Shown here: in pieces, positions 40,148 through 41,646 of the stretch
Numbering within the stretch: the first letter of the stretch is position 1
Layout: each line of letters starts with the position of its first letter
Assembly: GCA_022770625.1 (NCBI GenBank)
Contig: JALEHK010000009.1
Location: 1 to 41,646, forward strand
DNA: 41,646 nt
Origin: Oscillospiraceae bacterium
GTDB taxonomy: Bacteria; Bacillota; Clostridia; Oscillospirales; Ruminococcaceae
Direction of reading: 5' to 3'
Made by a program: the position numbers and the translations under genes
Notes under the pieces: model-generated
Database searches by the model: none
Seen by the model: only the letters and a program-made list of their open reading frames with translations
What the model was told of the DNA's origin: nothing

Positions 40148-40837
40148 ATGGCTCTGCTTCGCCGTCTGGGCTTTCATAGACTTGAGCTTTCTCATAAAGG
40201 GAGCGTTCCGCTTTCAACCGATCGGCTTTTGCTCCGTCCCTTTACCGTAAAGGATGAAAAGGCGATGTTTGACAATTGGGCGTCTGACCCGGAAGTCACC
40301 CGCTACCTTCTCTGGCGGGCGCATATCACCTCCGCCGAGACGAAAGACGTTCTCCTTTACTGGCAGGAGCAGTACCGTCGGAAGGATTTTTACGAATGGG
40401 CGATCGTCCCAAAAGGGAGCACCGAACCGATCGGCTCCTGCGGCGCGTCCAAAGTCCGCGGCAAACAGCTGGTTCTCGAGATCGGGTATTGTCTCGGGAA
40501 AAACTGGTGGGGAAAAGGATACGCCCCCGAAGCGGCCGGTGAACTTCTCCGCTTTTTCTTTAACGAGGTCGGCTGCAAAGAGATCATCGCCATGCATGAG
40601 CTTGGAAACGATGCTTCCGGCCGGGTGATGGAAAAATGCGGGATGGTTCCCGCCGACTGCCCGCCGCAGAAGGTTCGCTCGGATCACGGCCTTCTCCGCT
40701 GCCGGGTCTACCGGATCACCCGCACGCAGTTTGAACAAAAACAGAAAGGATTGAATCGTTATGGATCAGAATCTGAATCGTACACGGACGCTCCGTCTGG
40801 AAAAGACGGCGGAAAACCTGAAAGCCGCGGGCTTTGA
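40148..40837 (+). CDS. GNAT N-acetyltransferase, RimJ/RimL-like
   Basis: A 229-residue acetyltransferase of the RimJ/L (Acetyltransf_3) group: TDRLLLRPFTVKDEKAMFDNW near 24-44, EIGYCLGKNWWGKGYAPEAAG with the acetyl-CoA loop near residue 120, and NDASGRVMEKCGM. Members acetylate protein N-termini or small amines. The start is ATG 40148 with AAAGGTGG seven bases upstream; a TTG further up is on that ribosome site. The frame runs 77 nt into the following gene, giving a Ser/Gly-rich tail (YGSESESYTDAPSGKDGG) unlike a GNAT end. An indel that removed the original stop is likely. Confidence 0.85.
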   Translation: MALLRRLGFHRLELSHKGSVPLSTDRLLLRPFTVKDEKAMFDNWASDPEVTRYLLWRAHITSAETKDVLLYWQEQYRRKDFYEWAIVPKGSTEPIGSCGASKVRGKQLVLEIGYCLGKNWWGKGYAPEAAGELLRFFFNEVGCKEIIAMHELGNDASGRVMEKCGMVPADCPPQKVRSDHGLLRCRVYRITRTQFEQKQKGLNRYGSESESYTDAPSGKDGGKPESRGL

Positions 40838-41429
40838 AGTCCGCATTCTCGAACAGGCGAGCGATGTTGTTCCCGTTCTGCGAGAGATGATCCCCGCCGG
40901 AGCAAGCATCGCTCACGGCGGATCGATGACGCTTTCCGAATGCGGGGTCATCGACCTTCTGGGAAACGGCGAGTACCGCTATATCGACCGCGACCGCCCC
41001 GGCATCACGCCGGAGGAACGCACCGAAGCGATGCGTCAGGCGCTTCTATCGGACGTCTATCTCTGCTCGGCGAACGCCCTTCTCGAACAGGGCATGATCT
41101 ATAACGTGGACGGAAACGGAAACCGCACCGCCGCGACCCTCTACGGTCCCAGAAAGGTCATCTATGTCGTCGGAGAGAATAAGATTGTCTCGTCGTTTGA
41201 TGAAGCGGTGCAGCGGGTCAAAAAGATCGCCTGTCCCGCCAACACGATGCGTCTTTCCTGCAAGACCTACTGTGCCGAAAAGGGCGAGTGCGTTTCCTGC
41301 AGGGAAAACGGTGGCATTACCGATGGCTGCGGAAAGACCTCGATCTGCAACGAACACGTCCTGATCCGCAAGAACAATATTCCCGGCCGGGTATGTATCC
41401 TGCTGGTCAAAGAATCGCTCGGCTATTGA
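40761..41429 (+). CDS. LUD-domain protein (LutC/YkgG type)
   Basis: A 222-residue member of the LUD (DUF162) family, related to LutC of lactate oxidation and to many stand-alone genes of unknown role. It shows AHGGSMTLSECGVIDLL, YLCSANALLEQGMIYNVDG and GENKIVSSFDEAV; near the C-terminus are eight cysteines (CPANTMRLSCKTYCAEKGEC and on), which could hold a metal or Fe-S cluster. LutA and LutB are absent. The start lies inside the GNAT gene with AGAAAGGA ten bases upstream. It is last of the operon. Confidence 0.88.
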   Translation: MDQNLNRTRTLRLEKTAENLKAAGFEVRILEQASDVVPVLREMIPAGASIAHGGSMTLSECGVIDLLGNGEYRYIDRDRPGITPEERTEAMRQALLSDVYLCSANALLEQGMIYNVDGNGNRTAATLYGPRKVIYVVGENKIVSSFDEAVQRVKKIACPANTMRLSCKTYCAEKGECVSCRENGGITDGCGKTSICNEHVLIRKNNIPGRVCILLVKESLGY

Positions 41430-41449
41430 TGAGCGTAAGCGGAAACCGC

Positions 41450-41491
41450 AAACGCCCCTGTATCGCTTTTTCGCGGCACAGGGGCGTTTTT
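41450..41491 (+). terminator. Terminator of the GH32-LUD operon
   Basis: AAACGCCCCTGT and ACAGGGGCGTTT, perfect 12-bp arms, 16-nt loop, TTTTT after the stem. Confidence 0.9.
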
Positions 41492-41503
41492 CTATAAAAA
41501 GGT

Positions 41504-41646
41504 TTATTCGTTCAATATCGCTTCGGCTTTCGCCACATACTCGTTCACCGCCGGAATATCCAGCTCCGCACAGTTTTGTAGCGCCGTTTCGACCGTGCTT
41601 TCACTCAGCCCCGCCGCTTTGTAATCCTCGGCAGTATGCGCCGCCA
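41504..41646 (-). CDS. C-terminal end of an uncharacterised protein, cut by the window edge
   Basis: A minus-strand reading frame enters from the right edge and ends at TAA (41504-41506). About 47 residues remain: AAHTAEDYKAAGLSES, then TVETALQNCAELDIPAVNEY and a helical end AKAEAILNE. I do not recognise the family; the piece is alpha-helical. GC-rich third positions and the absence of stops support coding. It converges on the LUD operon, whose terminator lies 12 nt away. Confidence 0.6.
   Translation of the reverse strand, partial: AAHTAEDYKAAGLSESTVETALQNCAELDIPAVNEYVAKAEAILNE

Overview
The window looks like a chromosomal core region of a Gram-positive anaerobe of the Bacillota, class Clostridia (possibly an Oscillospirales-type gut organism; the genus cannot be read from the sequence). 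The reasons are the gene order dprA-topA-trmFO and plsX-rnc-radical SAM-smc-ftsY, the folate-dependent trmFO, a stand-alone LCP wall protein beside yqeK and rsfS, an infC-rpmI-rplT operon with a leader attenuator, AGGAGG-type ribosome sites, and housekeeping promoters that mostly have 17-nt spacers and often an extended -10. GC content looks to be in the low to mid 50s by eye. I see no transposons, prophage, CRISPR, tRNA or rRNA.

Layout from left to right. 1-3.6 kb: a two-gene minimal SUF (SmsC/SmsB) iron-sulfur operon on the minus strand, followed by a P1-family peptidase and an AAC(6')-like acetyltransferase. 3.5-5 kb: a plus-strand MATE exporter with its own promoter and terminator. 5-25.1 kb: a run of 17 minus-strand genes, transcribed right to left from a promoter at about 25.1 kb: TrmH-type methyltransferase, luxS, dprA, topA, trmFO, plsX, rnc, radical SAM, smc, ftsY, rdgB, yhbY, nadD, yqeK, LCP, rsfS, leuS. 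It joins DNA topology and segregation, membrane targeting, phospholipid start-up, NAD synthesis, tRNA modification and charging, and ribosome assembly. 25.2-26.6 kb: infC-rpmI-rplT, with a consensus promoter, a leader terminator and an AUU start for infC.

26.6-30.9 kb is the regulatory part. It holds a candidate small RNA with its own promoter and terminator on the plus strand, a membrane diguanylate cyclase with a perfect inverted repeat at its promoter, a short DtxR-family regulator with an iron-type ligand set, and an overlapping M23/M50 peptidase pair that looks like a miniature SpoIVFA/SpoIVFB. 30.7-32.3 kb: a Na+/dicarboxylate-type symporter. 32.3-37.6 kb: rmuC, then an envelope operon read from 37.6 kb (alpha/beta hydrolase, MurF-like ligase with a membrane N-terminus, variant Ddl, orphan 71-residue protein). 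37.6-41.5 kb: a divergent plus-strand operon for intracellular sucrose/fructan use (GH32, PfkB fructokinase), followed by a GNAT and a LUD-domain protein that overlap. A minus-strand gene is cut by the right edge.

The candidates I would check first are the short RNA at 26.86-26.92 kb, the membrane MurF/Ddl operon, the mini SpoIVFAB pair, and the rnc upstream hairpin built on 11-bp tandem repeats. None is proven to be a new system. Promoter, terminator and start calls are by-eye readings.
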